From Cohaesibacter intestini (GTDB lineage: Bacteria; Pseudomonadota; Alphaproteobacteria; Rhizobiales; Cohaesibacteraceae), in assembly GCF_003324485.1 (NCBI RefSeq), contig NZ_QODK01000003.1, forward strand, positions 496,001 to 560,000: DNA of 64,000 nt, in the 5' to 3' direction. A program made the translations under genes and the position numbers. The notes below the pieces were generated by a model. It ran no database searches. It was not told where the DNA came from and saw only the letters and a program-made list of their open reading frames with translations. The stretch's first letter is position 1. The number at the start of each line of letters is the position of its first letter. This document shows positions 35,548 to 45,063 of the stretch, in pieces.

Positions 35548-36660
35548 TCATTCAGCCGCAACCGCGTCGAAGCCGTGCCGAAACTGCTCCTCCCTTGCCA
35601 AGGGTGGAATGGCTGCGGTCGGGATATGTCGGTCAGTGAGGGACTGCAACTCGCATTGCATCTGCTGGCTATCGCGCGGATCGGTCGCCAAAAGGCGGAC
35701 CACATGTTTGCCGGATTGGCTCAATGCCACCATTCGGTCCACGGTGCTGACAAACTCGCCGTCCGCGAAGCTCTGTGCTTCATCGATCGTCTGTCGCTTG
35801 GCTTCGCGTCGTGCCAACTCCAGAATGTCAAGGTTGGTTGCAGGGCCATGCAAGATCACATCAGCGCCTTGCAGTGCACGGATTGCCCGCATTGGCAGCA
35901 GATCGCTTTCTCCATGACTGGCATCAATGAATGTGACTGTTCCCGGCTTTCCTTTGAGTCGAGCCACTTCCGCGATGAAGCCGTCGAAGTGAGAAACATC
36001 CGGAACCTTGCGACCCGAAAAGGCCAAATCAACGAACCGCTCCCAAAAGCGACGGCGTGGCGCACCAGCCGTCAGGTGCCTGAGAACGGCAGGGCGAACC
36101 CGTCGCGCCAGATCAGCCCAATCGGCCATTGTGGACGATAACAAGCTTTCAATCCGTCGGCGAATGGCTTGTCCCAGAATGGGCGCAGCTCCATCAGTTG
36201 ATATCCCGATCACCACAGGTGAGCGATTGACAATGGAGCCAAACTGAAACTGGCAATAGGCCGGTTTGTCGATGATATTGACCACCGCTCCCGCCGCGTT
36301 GGCCTGAAGTCTGAAGCGCACGCACTCATGAGTGGTTTCAAGATCGCCAATCGCCATCACAGCCCCGTCAAAGCTTGTCTCATCCCATTGCTTTCGATGC
36401 CAGATCAACTGGCCTGAATGACACTTGCCGTTGGTCAGAAGGTCGAGCATGTCTTCTTCCGGTGCAGGGGCATGGACATGAACCTCGGCACCGCTGGCTG
36501 CCAGCAGTTCGGCCTTCCACGCAGCCCCATCTCCGTCGCCTGCTACAACCACTTTCGCACCCTTGAGGTTGAAGAAAACGGGCAAGGTCGCAAGGCAGCC
36601 AACCCGCTCACGGCGTGTGCGTCTTTTGCGTCGTCCGGCTTCATTCAGCAGCAATGTCAT
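35548..36660 (-). CDS. cysG: Siroheme synthase CysG with a truncated, degenerate methyltransferase domain
   Basis: A 370-aa protein. Residues about 25-225 are a precorrin-2 dehydrogenase/ferrochelatase module: KVVVAGDGDGAAWKAELL binds NAD, then VNIIDKPAYCQFQFGSIVNR and VIGISTDGAAPILGQ. The C-terminal part (about 235-370) resembles the start of a uroporphyrinogen-III methyltransferase (LLPMRAIRALQGADVILH, GKHVVRLLATDP), but the SAM-binding GAGPGD motif is replaced by DASHGESD and the domain ends early. It probably supplies the last siroheme steps for NirB. The start at 36660 overlaps the nasA end by 20 bases and has GGAG seven bases upstream. The methyltransferase activity is likely lost. Confidence 0.8.
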   Translation of the reverse strand: MTLLLNEAGRRKRRTRRERVGCLATLPVFFNLKGAKVVVAGDGDGAAWKAELLAASGAEVHVHAPAPEEDMLDLLTNGKCHSGQLIWHRKQWDETSFDGAVMAIGDLETTHECVRFRLQANAAGAVVNIIDKPAYCQFQFGSIVNRSPVVIGISTDGAAPILGQAIRRRIESLLSSTMADWADLARRVRPAVLRHLTAGAPRRRFWERFVDLAFSGRKVPDVSHFDGFIAEVARLKGKPGTVTFIDASHGESDLLPMRAIRALQGADVILHGPATNLDILELARREAKRQTIDEAQSFADGEFVSTVDRMVALSQSGKHVVRLLATDPRDSQQMQCELQSLTDRHIPTAAIPPLAREEQFRHGFDAVAAE

Positions 36661-39331
36661 GGAGCATCTCCGCGATTTCCGGTTTGCAGGAGCCACAATT
36701 GGTTCCTGCCCGTGTCATGGCGCCGACCGCATCGGTGGATTGGCAACCTGCAGCGATTGCGGCCGCGATTTCATTCTGCCCCACCTGCATGCAGGCACAG
36801 ACGATCTTGCCTTTGTCGGGCAGGGCGGCGCTGGGCGCGCTGGCAAGCACTTGTGCCCGTTCAGAGAAAGTGCGCCGATGCCCGTCGAGCAACCCGGCGG
36901 CAAAATCACGCGACACCGATACAGGCTCTGCCGCGAGAAAGATGGCAGCGACCAACTGATCTCCTTCAAACTGGGCCAATCGCATCCGCTCCTTGCGCTG
37001 GTCCAGAAAGACGAGAGGGGAGGCGTCTGACGGAAGGTCAAACAGGCCGGCCATCTGATGCGGCGCAATAGCAGCAGGTCGCTCAGACAGGGCAAACTCC
37101 ACCCGCCAACCATCCTTGCACTTGGCGATTGCCCAGTAAGGCAGCGCCAAGGCGACCGGCTTGTCTCTCAGGATCGCAAAGCCATAGCTCTGGATGGGGG
37201 CCGGGGTGAGGGTGACCCGTGCCGACTTGGATGCTGGCTGACCTGAAAAAGGGTCTGTGACCGGCGGTATCAAGACATCAACGCGGGCCTTGGCGCTTAC
37301 CTGATCGGTCCAGTGGATCGGAACGAAAACCTCCCCCGGCCTGACACGGTCGGTGATCAGGGCACGGACAACAATCTCGCCTCGGTCGTTGCTGACCGAA
37401 ACGAGAGACGCATCAGTAATGCCGCGCGCCTTGGCGTCCTCAGGGGAGAGCTCGCAAAAAGGTTCGGCCAGATGCGCCGACAACCGGGCGCTACGGGCGG
37501 TGCGGGTCATGGTGTGCCAGTGATCCCGAACCCGGCCAGTATTGAGAATGAGCGGCTCGATCCCGGCCTTGCCAACGGCTTTGAGCTGTTTTGGCAATGC
37601 AACGTCAATTGCTCGCGCCCGTCGATCCGGGGTGAAGAAGTTACCATTGGAAAAGAAACGAGTGGCCTTGGAAGATGAGGGTTTCTCTTCGGTTTGAGGC
37701 CAGTAAAAGGGTTGCATGGCGTCATAGTCGGCGGCATCGCGTCCCGCCCATGCGCCAATGTCAAAATCACGGCTGCCATCATTGTCCTGCTGGCTGAGTG
37801 CCGCATATTCGCTGAAAATATCCGCTGCATTCTGCCATGGGAACAAGGCCCCGTGACCCATCCTGCGGCCCACTTCGGCCATTTGCCACCAATCGGCCTT
37901 TGCCGCACCGGGTGCGGGCAGGAAGCTTCGTTGGCGGGAAATGCACCGTTCGGAATTGGTTACACTGCCCGCCTTCTCGCCCCATGCCAAAGACGGCAGC
38001 TTGATGTCGGCCAGATCGAGTGTATCGGTGCGGTCCTGCACATCTGAGACAATCACCAGCGGGCAGGCCTTGATCGCAGCACGCACCGCATCGGCGTCCG
38101 GCATGCTGTCGACCGGGTTGGTCGCCATGATCCAGAGGGCCTTGATTTTACCGTCGCCGACCGCTTGAAACAGGTCAATCGCCTTCAGGCCCGGCTTGTG
38201 CGGCAGGCGATCCGTTTGCCAGAAGTCACCCACCAAGGCCCGATGGCTGTCATTTTCGATATCCATATGGCAGGCCAGCATATTGGCAAGGCCGCCCACT
38301 TCACGGCCCCCCATGGCGTTGGGCTGGCCGGTGACCGAAAAAGGCCCCATGCCGGGACGGCCAATTCGCCCTGTTGCCAAATGGCAATTGATGATGGCAT
38401 TGACCTTGTCCGTGCCACAGCTTGATTGGTTGACCCCCTGACTGTAAACCGTCACCACCTTTTCGGTTTTCACGAACAGGCTGTAAAAGGCTTCAAGGTC
38501 GCGCTCGCTGAGGCCAGTGGCTTGTCTGATTGCCTCAGGGGTCAGCGCATTGGCTGCCGCAAGTGCTGTTTCCATTCCATTGACATGATCGGCAACATAG
38601 GTGGCATGATAGGCCGGGGACGCAGCTAGCCTTTGAAGAAGACCAAGGAACAGCGCAACGTCCCCGTCTGGCCGGATGGCCAGATGCAGGTCGGCTAGAT
38701 CGGCAGTGCGGGTGCGACGCGGGTCGATCAGCACCACCGTCAAGTCCGGATTCTTTTGTTTGGCAGCAAAGATCCGCTGATAAAGCACCGGGTGGCACCA
38801 GGCCAGATTGGTGCCCGTGAGCACGATCAGATCTGCCTGTTCCAGATCCTCGTAACAACCCGGCACCGTATCGGCCCCAAAGGCCCGTTTGTGTCCGGCG
38901 ACTGATGACGCCATGCAAAGGCGGGAATTGGTGTCGATATTGGCCGACCCAATCACCCCCTTCATCAATTTGTTGGCGGCATAATAATCTTCAGTCAGGA
39001 TCTGGCCCGAAACATAAAAGGCGATGGCGTCCGGGCCATAGTCCGTGATGATCTGGTTGAAACGGTTCGCAATATGGTCAAGGGCCTTGTCCCATGTGAC
39101 CTGTTTGCCATTCATTTCTGGCGACAGAAGGCGCTCTTCCAATCCGATCGTGTCCGCCAGCGCTGTTCCCTTGGAACAGAGCCGCCCATAATTGGCCGGA
39201 TGATCAGGGTCGCCCTTGACCTTGACGCTGCCATCCTTGCCTTGCCGGATCAGAACACCACAGCCCACCCCGCAATAGGGGCAGGTGGACCGGGTGGTTG
39301 TCTCCTCTGCTGTCGCCACCATTTTTGTCAT
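36641..39331 (-). CDS. nasA: Assimilatory nitrate reductase catalytic subunit NasA
   Basis: An 896-aa cytosolic molybdopterin enzyme (EC 1.7.99.-) reducing nitrate to nitrite. CPYCGVGCGVL and GRLCSKG give the four Cys of the N-terminal [4Fe-4S] cluster. NSRLCMASSVAGHKRAFGAD holds the Mo-ligating Cys, and IDPRRTRTADLADLHLAI and TGRVRDHWHTMTRT are cofactor-binding regions. The C-terminal 60 residues are a BFD-like [2Fe-2S] domain (CACMQVGQNEI, then NCGSCKPEI), as in Klebsiella NasA. The start overlaps the nirD stop (ATGA), and cysG overlaps its end, so it is expressed within the nitrate operon. Confidence 0.96.
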   Translation of the reverse strand: MTKMVATAEETTTRSTCPYCGVGCGVLIRQGKDGSVKVKGDPDHPANYGRLCSKGTALADTIGLEERLLSPEMNGKQVTWDKALDHIANRFNQIITDYGPDAIAFYVSGQILTEDYYAANKLMKGVIGSANIDTNSRLCMASSVAGHKRAFGADTVPGCYEDLEQADLIVLTGTNLAWCHPVLYQRIFAAKQKNPDLTVVLIDPRRTRTADLADLHLAIRPDGDVALFLGLLQRLAASPAYHATYVADHVNGMETALAAANALTPEAIRQATGLSERDLEAFYSLFVKTEKVVTVYSQGVNQSSCGTDKVNAIINCHLATGRIGRPGMGPFSVTGQPNAMGGREVGGLANMLACHMDIENDSHRALVGDFWQTDRLPHKPGLKAIDLFQAVGDGKIKALWIMATNPVDSMPDADAVRAAIKACPLVIVSDVQDRTDTLDLADIKLPSLAWGEKAGSVTNSERCISRQRSFLPAPGAAKADWWQMAEVGRRMGHGALFPWQNAADIFSEYAALSQQDNDGSRDFDIGAWAGRDAADYDAMQPFYWPQTEEKPSSSKATRFFSNGNFFTPDRRARAIDVALPKQLKAVGKAGIEPLILNTGRVRDHWHTMTRTARSARLSAHLAEPFCELSPEDAKARGITDASLVSVSNDRGEIVVRALITDRVRPGEVFVPIHWTDQVSAKARVDVLIPPVTDPFSGQPASKSARVTLTPAPIQSYGFAILRDKPVALALPYWAIAKCKDGWRVEFALSERPAAIAPHQMAGLFDLPSDASPLVFLDQRKERMRLAQFEGDQLVAAIFLAAEPVSVSRDFAAGLLDGHRRTFSERAQVLASAPSAALPDKGKIVCACMQVGQNEIAAAIAAGCQSTDAVGAMTRAGTNCGSCKPEIAEMLHDIAAE

Positions 39332-39663
39332 GCACTCAATCCCGTCAGATCGATCAGAATGTCCTGATCGGACAGCTTCACCGGGAAGCTTTTGGTGGCG
39401 CCTTCATCGGCACCCTGCGCCTGACCGCTTTCAAGGGAAATGACCCAATTGTGCAATGGGCAGGTGACACAGCCGTCATGAACGATGCCTTCGCTGAGCG
39501 GCCCTTTCTTGTGCGGGCAAGCATCTTCCAGTGCAAAGACCTGATCGGCGCTGGTGCGGAACAGGGCGATGGTTGTCTCCCCCACCGTCAGCTTGCGGGA
39601 CCCGCGAACCGGGATGTCGTCAAGGGTGCCAACACGCACCCAATTGTTGCCAAGCGCGTTCAT
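39328..39663 (-). CDS. nirD: Nitrite reductase small subunit NirD (Rieske type)
   Basis: A 111-aa Rieske-fold protein, about the length of E. coli NirD. Unlike many NirD proteins it keeps both cluster motifs: CPHKKGPLSEG and CPLHNWVISLESG supply the two Cys and two His that would bind a [2Fe-2S] cluster. Its start overlaps the nirB stop and its stop overlaps the nasA start, both as ATGA, so the three are tightly coupled. It partners NirB in reducing nitrite to ammonium with NADH. Confidence 0.93.
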   Translation of the reverse strand: MNALGNNWVRVGTLDDIPVRGSRKLTVGETTIALFRTSADQVFALEDACPHKKGPLSEGIVHDGCVTCPLHNWVISLESGQAQGADEGATKSFPVKLSDQDILIDLTGLSA

Positions 39664-42101
39664 TCTGCGGCCTCCATCAGCACCAGTGGATTGAATTCAT
39701 GCTTGTCCTTGCCCGAAACCCGTTCGGACCATGGGTCGACCTGAGCAAATTTCTGACTGAAAACGAAACGGTCATAATAGTCTTTGCGGCGCTCGGCATC
39801 GTCGACAATCTGGGTCCGGACCTCGTCAAGACCAATCCGCTTGGCCCATTTATAAATGCGCTCCAGATAGAAGCCTTGCTCGCGATACATTTGCAGGAGG
39901 GCGACGCAATATTCCATTGCTTCCGCTTCGCTAGAGACATTGCAGAGGATTTCTGTGCCCTTGATTTCAAGGCCAGCCGCCCCGGCAAAATGAATCTCAT
40001 AGCCGGAATCGACGCAAATGATGCCGATATCCTTGCAGGTCGCCTCGGCGCAGTTGCGCGGGCAGCCAGAGACTGCCAGTTTCACCTTGGCGGGGGTCCA
40101 AGACCCCCACATGAATTTTTCAAGCTTGATGCCAAGCCCGGTGGAATCCTGCGTGCCAAAGCGGCACCAGTCCGAGCCGACACAGGTCTTCACCGTGCGC
40201 AGCCCCTTGGCATAGGCATGACCGGAGACAAAGCCGACCTTGCCCAGATCCGCCCAGACAGCGGTCAGGTCTTCCTTCTTGATGCCCAGCAAATCGATGC
40301 GCTGACCACCGGTCACCTTGACCGACGGAATGTCGAACTTGTCGACCACATCGGCAATCGCCCGCAATTCGGTCGAGGAGGTCATACCGCCCCACATCCG
40401 TGGCACGACGCTATAGGTGCCGTCTTTCTGGATGTTGGCATGCACCCGCTCATTGATGAAGCGGGACTGATAGTCATCCGCATACTCTTCGGGCCAATCG
40501 GCCACCAGATAGTAATTGAGCGCCGGGCGGCATTTGGCGCAGCCGCACGAGGTCTTCCATTCCAGAGCTTGCATCACTTCAGGGATGGTTTTCAGTTCCT
40601 TTGCCTTGATCAGGCGGCGCACATCGCCATGCCCCAGATCGGTGCAAGGGCACATGGCGGCAACCGCATTGGGATTGTAGGCATCGCCGAGGGTGGCAGC
40701 CATCAATTGCTCGACCAGCCCGGTACAGGTGCCGCACGAGGCCGAGGCCTTGGTGTGGGCGCGGACATCATCAAGGCTGGTCAGGCCCTTGTCATTGATC
40801 GCGCCAACGATCTTGCCCTTACAAACGCCGTTGCAGCCGCAGATTTCTGCGTCATCGGGCAATGCTGCAACGGCTGCCATAGGGTCCAGCGGCGACCCTC
40901 CCTGATAGGCCTGACCAAAGATCAGCGTCTCGCGCATCTCGGAAACATTGGTCGCCTTTTTCAACATGTCGAAGAACCAAGGTCCATCGGCGGTTTCGCC
41001 ATACAGCACCGCGCCAATGATCTTGTCCCCTTCCAGCACCAGCCGCTTATAGACCCCTTTGGAACCATCCCTGAGGACGATCTCTTCGCGGTCTTCTCCT
41101 TCCGCAAAGTCACCGGCGGAATAGAGGTCGATCCCTGTTACCTTCAGCTTGGTGGCCGTCACCGAGCCATGATATTCCGACGCACCGCCGATCAGATTGT
41201 TGGCAATGACCCCGGCCATGTCATAAAGCGGGGCCACAAGGCCATAACACTGCTGACGATGCTCAACACATTCCCCAAGGGAGAAAATATCCGGGTCGGA
41301 GGTGCGCATGTCGTCCGAGACTACAACACCACGATTGACCTCCAGACCGGCCTCTTTGGCCAGAGCCGTGGAAGGGCGAATGCCCACTGCCATGACGATG
41401 ATCTTGGCATCGATTTTGGTGCCGTCCTCAAGCCGAATGCCTGTCACCTTGCCGTTGGATCCGAGGATCTCCTTGCTGTTGGCCTCGGTCATCACGTCAA
41501 TGCCACGATCCGTGAAGGCTTTTTCCAGCAAGTAACCTGCAGTCGGGTCAAGCTGGCGCTCCATCAGGGTTGGCATCAAATGCAGCACGGTGACATCCAT
41601 GCCTTGTTCTTTGAGGCCAGCGGCGGCTTCCAGCCCCAACAGACCGCCGCCAATCACCACGGCTCTGCCGCCCTGCTTGGCAACCTCAAGCATGCGTTCC
41701 ACATCATCGAGATCGCGATAGGTCAGCACGCCATCCAGATCATGGCCGGGCAGGGGGATGATGAAGGGAGAGGAACCCGTAGCGACCACCAATTGGTCAT
41801 AGGAGGCGCTGATGCCGTTTTCCGACGTCACAATCTTGGCGTCGCGGTCAATCTCGGTCACCTTTGCACCCTTGTGCAGGGTCACGCCATGGGTCTCATA
41901 CCAGGTATCATCATGGGTGATGATGTCTTCATAGGTCTTCTCGCCGGACAGGACCGGGGACAGCATCAGGCGGTTATAATTGACCCGTGGTTCGGCATTG
42001 AAGATGGTCACGTCAAAGGCATCAGGAGCCTTGTCGAACAGATGCTCCAGCATCCGTCCCGGTGCCATGCCGTTGCCAATTACGACTAGTTTCTTTTTCA
42101 T
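39660..42101 (-). CDS. nirB: Assimilatory nitrite reductase large subunit NirB
   Basis: An 813-aa siroheme, [4Fe-4S] and FAD enzyme (EC 1.7.1.15). The N-terminal FAD domain begins VVIGNGMAPGRMLEHL, and an NAD-binding site follows at VVIGGGLLGLEAAAGL. A BFD-like [2Fe-2S] domain holds CGCNGVCKG and SCGTCTGLVEQ (about 420-480). Near 640-690, CVGSDWCRFGTQDS and SGCPRNCAEATCKD provide the four Cys for the siroheme-bound cluster. GGAG precedes the ATG and overlaps the nrtCD stop. It turns nitrite made by NasA into ammonium. Confidence 0.96.
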   Translation of the reverse strand: MKKKLVVIGNGMAPGRMLEHLFDKAPDAFDVTIFNAEPRVNYNRLMLSPVLSGEKTYEDIITHDDTWYETHGVTLHKGAKVTEIDRDAKIVTSENGISASYDQLVVATGSSPFIIPLPGHDLDGVLTYRDLDDVERMLEVAKQGGRAVVIGGGLLGLEAAAGLKEQGMDVTVLHLMPTLMERQLDPTAGYLLEKAFTDRGIDVMTEANSKEILGSNGKVTGIRLEDGTKIDAKIIVMAVGIRPSTALAKEAGLEVNRGVVVSDDMRTSDPDIFSLGECVEHRQQCYGLVAPLYDMAGVIANNLIGGASEYHGSVTATKLKVTGIDLYSAGDFAEGEDREEIVLRDGSKGVYKRLVLEGDKIIGAVLYGETADGPWFFDMLKKATNVSEMRETLIFGQAYQGGSPLDPMAAVAALPDDAEICGCNGVCKGKIVGAINDKGLTSLDDVRAHTKASASCGTCTGLVEQLMAATLGDAYNPNAVAAMCPCTDLGHGDVRRLIKAKELKTIPEVMQALEWKTSCGCAKCRPALNYYLVADWPEEYADDYQSRFINERVHANIQKDGTYSVVPRMWGGMTSSTELRAIADVVDKFDIPSVKVTGGQRIDLLGIKKEDLTAVWADLGKVGFVSGHAYAKGLRTVKTCVGSDWCRFGTQDSTGLGIKLEKFMWGSWTPAKVKLAVSGCPRNCAEATCKDIGIICVDSGYEIHFAGAAGLEIKGTEILCNVSSEAEAMEYCVALLQMYREQGFYLERIYKWAKRIGLDEVRTQIVDDAERRKDYYDRFVFSQKFAQVDPWSERVSGKDKHEFNPLVLMEAAE

Positions 42102-42106
42102 AGGTC

Positions 42107-43864
42107 TTACTCCGCTGCAAAAGTCGGTTGCGAGCCGCGCTGGCGTGCCAATCGGGACGCCCTTTTTTGCTGGATTGATTGAAGTTGATCTGCTGATGGG
42201 TCTGCGCCACCCTCATAGGCTTCAAGGAAGTCGAGCAGTTCTTCGCGATAGGCGTAATAGTCAGGGTGGGCCAGCAGCTCCTTGCGCGAGCGTGGCCGTG
42301 GCAAATCCACTTCCATGATGTTGCCAATCCGGGCATTGGGGCCGTTTGACATCATCACCACCCGGTCAGCGAGCAAAATGGCCTCATCGACATCATGTGT
42401 GACGCAGATGGTTGTCACGTTGGTCCGGTCCCAGACCTCCATCAACACATCCTGCAACTCCCAGCGGGTGAGGCTGTCGAGCATGCCAAAGGGCTCGTCA
42501 AGCAGCAGCAGCTTGGGCGAAAGGGCGAAGGCCCGGGCAATCCCGACACGCTGTTTCATGCCGTTGGAGAGGTCAGACGCATAGCGGTCGAGACTGTCAC
42601 CGAGACCCACTTTGGAGAGATAATAATCAACGATATCTGCCCGTTCCGCCTTGCTGGCCTTGGGATAGACCTGATCAACGCCGAGGGCGACATTCTCCCG
42701 AGCGGTCATCCAGGGCATCAGGGAAGGGGCCTGAAACACCACCGCACGCTCTGGTCCGGCTCCGGTCACCTGCTTGCCATCCAAAATGATGCCTCCGCCC
42801 GTGATCGGATTGAGGCCCGCGGCCATCGACAGAACCGTGGATTTGCCGCAGCCGGAATGGCCGATCAGGGTGATGAACTCGCCCTTGTTGAGATTGAGCT
42901 CAAAGCCGTCGACCACGGTGAGTGGCCCTTTGGGGGTCGGATAAACCTTGGTCAGCTGCGAGAATTGCAGATATTTCTCGCTGCGTGGCGACTGGGCCGC
43001 CTCCTGATAGGCCTGCGGCAACGGCTTTGACCGGCTCGAGGGCAAGATATTGGGCAGTTCGATCAGATTGTCCGCATCACTGTGATGGCGTTCGCTGCCC
43101 ACATTCATCAGATAATCGGTGATGGCGGCACGAAGGGCGATGAAATCATCGTCATGGTTCATTTCTCCGCGCTCCCGCGGCCGTGACAGATCGACCTTGA
43201 ATTCCGGTCCCAAGGTTGCCTTTGGTCCCGGGGTCAGCGGAATGATCCGGTCTGCCAGCAAAATCGCCTCATCCACATCATTGGTAATGAGAATGATGGT
43301 TTTCTTTTCCTGCTCGGAAATGGCAGCGAATTCGTCCTGCAACTTGGCGCGGGTCAAGGCGTCAAGGGCAGACAGAGGCTCGTCCATCAGCAACACTTCT
43401 GGCTGCATGGCGAGCACGCGTGCCACGGCCACACGTTGCCGCATGCCGCCGGACAATTCAGCCGGCTTGCGGTCGCGGGCATGGGACAGGCCGACCATCT
43501 CGATATATTTGTCGATGATCGCTGCCCGGTCCGCTTTCGATTTGCGTTTGTGGACGCTGGAGACGGCCAGCTCGATATTGCCATAGACCGACAGCCACGG
43601 CATCAGCGAGTAGGACTGGAACACCAGTCCGCGCTCCGGGCTTGGGCCTGCAATTTCCTTGCTCTTGAAGATCACGCCCCCCTGATCCGGAGCGATCAAT
43701 CCGGCCAGCAGGGAAATCAGAGTGGTCTTGCCAGAGCCGGAGAAGCCGACAATCGCAATGAATTCCCCTTCTTCTACCTTCAGGTTGATGTCGCTGAGGA
43801 CATCGTTGCGGCTGGCCCCTTCGCCAAAATGCTTCGATAGGGCGGAAATTTCCAAAAAGGACAT
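42107..43864 (-). CDS. Nitrate/nitrite ABC transporter ATPase, tandem NrtC-NrtD fusion
   Basis: A 585-aa cytosolic protein holding two ABC ATPase domains. Domain 1 (about 1-245) has Walker A GFSGSGKTTL, signature LSGGMRQRVAVARV and Walker B VLLMDEPLSALD. Domain 2 (about 285-550) has GHSGCGKSTV, the altered signature LSNGMKQRVGIARAF and LLLLDEPFGMLD. Both show the acidic D-loops and switch His or Asn typical of nitrate/sulfonate ATPases (ITNDVDEAI, VTHDVDEAI). The linker lacks the NrtA-like domain known from cyanobacterial NrtC. It lies between nrtB and nirB and should energise the NrtB permease. The fusion of two ATPases in one chain is notable. Confidence 0.9.
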   Translation of the reverse strand: MSFLEISALSKHFGEGASRNDVLSDINLKVEEGEFIAIVGFSGSGKTTLISLLAGLIAPDQGGVIFKSKEIAGPSPERGLVFQSYSLMPWLSVYGNIELAVSSVHKRKSKADRAAIIDKYIEMVGLSHARDRKPAELSGGMRQRVAVARVLAMQPEVLLMDEPLSALDALTRAKLQDEFAAISEQEKKTIILITNDVDEAILLADRIIPLTPGPKATLGPEFKVDLSRPRERGEMNHDDDFIALRAAITDYLMNVGSERHHSDADNLIELPNILPSSRSKPLPQAYQEAAQSPRSEKYLQFSQLTKVYPTPKGPLTVVDGFELNLNKGEFITLIGHSGCGKSTVLSMAAGLNPITGGGIILDGKQVTGAGPERAVVFQAPSLMPWMTARENVALGVDQVYPKASKAERADIVDYYLSKVGLGDSLDRYASDLSNGMKQRVGIARAFALSPKLLLLDEPFGMLDSLTRWELQDVLMEVWDRTNVTTICVTHDVDEAILLADRVVMMSNGPNARIGNIMEVDLPRPRSRKELLAHPDYYAYREELLDFLEAYEGGADPSADQLQSIQQKRASRLARQRGSQPTFAAE

Positions 43865-43876
43865 GAGATCGGCTCC

Positions 43877-44959
43877 CTATCGATTGGCGCTGAAGGTGAA
43901 GGCGCGCTGCAGGGCATACATCACCCGGTCGAGCATGAAGCCAACGAGGCCAATGGTCAGAACAGCGACCATGATCTTGGCCAGCGATTGGGAAGAGCCA
44001 TTCTGGAACTCATCCCAGACGAACTTGCCCAGACCCGGATTCTGCGCCAGCATTTCAGCGGCGATCAGCACCATCCAGCCCACACCCAGCGACAGACGCA
44101 GACCGGTAAAAATCAGCGGCAAGGCAGACGGCAGCACCAGCTTGGTGATGGTCTTGCTGGTTGGCAGTTGCAGCACGCGCCCCACATTCATCAGGTCCTT
44201 GTCAACCGACGCCACACCAAGCGCTGTGTTGATCAGGGTGGGCCAAAGCGAGCAGAGCGTCACCGTGATCGCGGATATCAGCAGGGATTTTGGCAACCAA
44301 TCGAAGGTGTCGACATAAAGGGCAGAGACAATCATTGTCACCAGTGGCAGCCATGCGAGCGGCGAGACCGGCTTGAAGATCTGGATCAGCGGATTGATCG
44401 CGCCATTGACCGTCTTTGACAGGCCAGAGGCGATGCCGAGCGGCACGGCGATCAGGGTGCCAATCAGAAAGCCAACACCAACGGTCACCAATGAGGTAAC
44501 AATCTGGTCTAGATAGGTTGGTTTGCCAGTGTAAGAGCGCCACTTGACCTTGTCGGTCTTGCCGGCAGCTTCGAGCTTGGCGTTGCGCTTGTCCTGCCGT
44601 TCATAAAATGCAGCGGCTTTCTCTCGTTCGCGGATATGATCGTCCCACAGATTGCCTGCTTGTTCCCACACCTGAACCGGGCCGGGAATGGCGCCGAGAG
44701 AGGTCTTGACCTGCGGTGCAAGGCCTGCCCACAGCAGAAGAAAAAGCATGATACCCATCAAGGGGATGATCAGAACCCGTTTCAGTTCAGACAATTGCTC
44801 TTTGACATTGTCACCTGCGGCCAGTTTCAGCAAGGGCGTCAACCAGGACAGGCCAAGCGCATCAAGCCAGCCGCTGGCCTTGTTGATTGCCGCAAATAGG
44901 CGCTGTTGACGCGGACTGGGGCCGGACGGGGCCACGGGGTTGGAAGTTATGTCGGTCAT
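43877..44959 (-). CDS. nrtB: Nitrate ABC transporter permease NrtB
   Basis: A 360-aa inner-membrane permease of the nitrate/sulfonate/taurine family. A long N-terminal part with one membrane segment (LLFLLLW region) and a charged, probably periplasmic stretch (REREKAAAFYERQDKR) precedes the transport core. The core has SLVTVGVGFLIGTLIAVPLG and FKPVSPLAWLPLVTM, then the EAA-like loop GRVLQLPTSKTITKLVLPSA. The size and extended N-terminus are typical of NrtB. It is followed at 12 bases by the ATPase gene and preceded by nrtA. Confidence 0.93.
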   Translation of the reverse strand: MTDITSNPVAPSGPSPRQQRLFAAINKASGWLDALGLSWLTPLLKLAAGDNVKEQLSELKRVLIIPLMGIMLFLLLWAGLAPQVKTSLGAIPGPVQVWEQAGNLWDDHIREREKAAAFYERQDKRNAKLEAAGKTDKVKWRSYTGKPTYLDQIVTSLVTVGVGFLIGTLIAVPLGIASGLSKTVNGAINPLIQIFKPVSPLAWLPLVTMIVSALYVDTFDWLPKSLLISAITVTLCSLWPTLINTALGVASVDKDLMNVGRVLQLPTSKTITKLVLPSALPLIFTGLRLSLGVGWMVLIAAEMLAQNPGLGKFVWDEFQNGSSQSLAKIMVAVLTIGLVGFMLDRVMYALQRAFTFSANR

Positions 44960-45063
44960 TGGTTCGGTCCCTTATCTGACAGTCAGATTGGTCGTCTGGC
45001 TGGTTGCCTGACAGTGTCGCTGGACCGCCCGCCCATCATTGGCGGACGATCCGTTGCGTGGCC

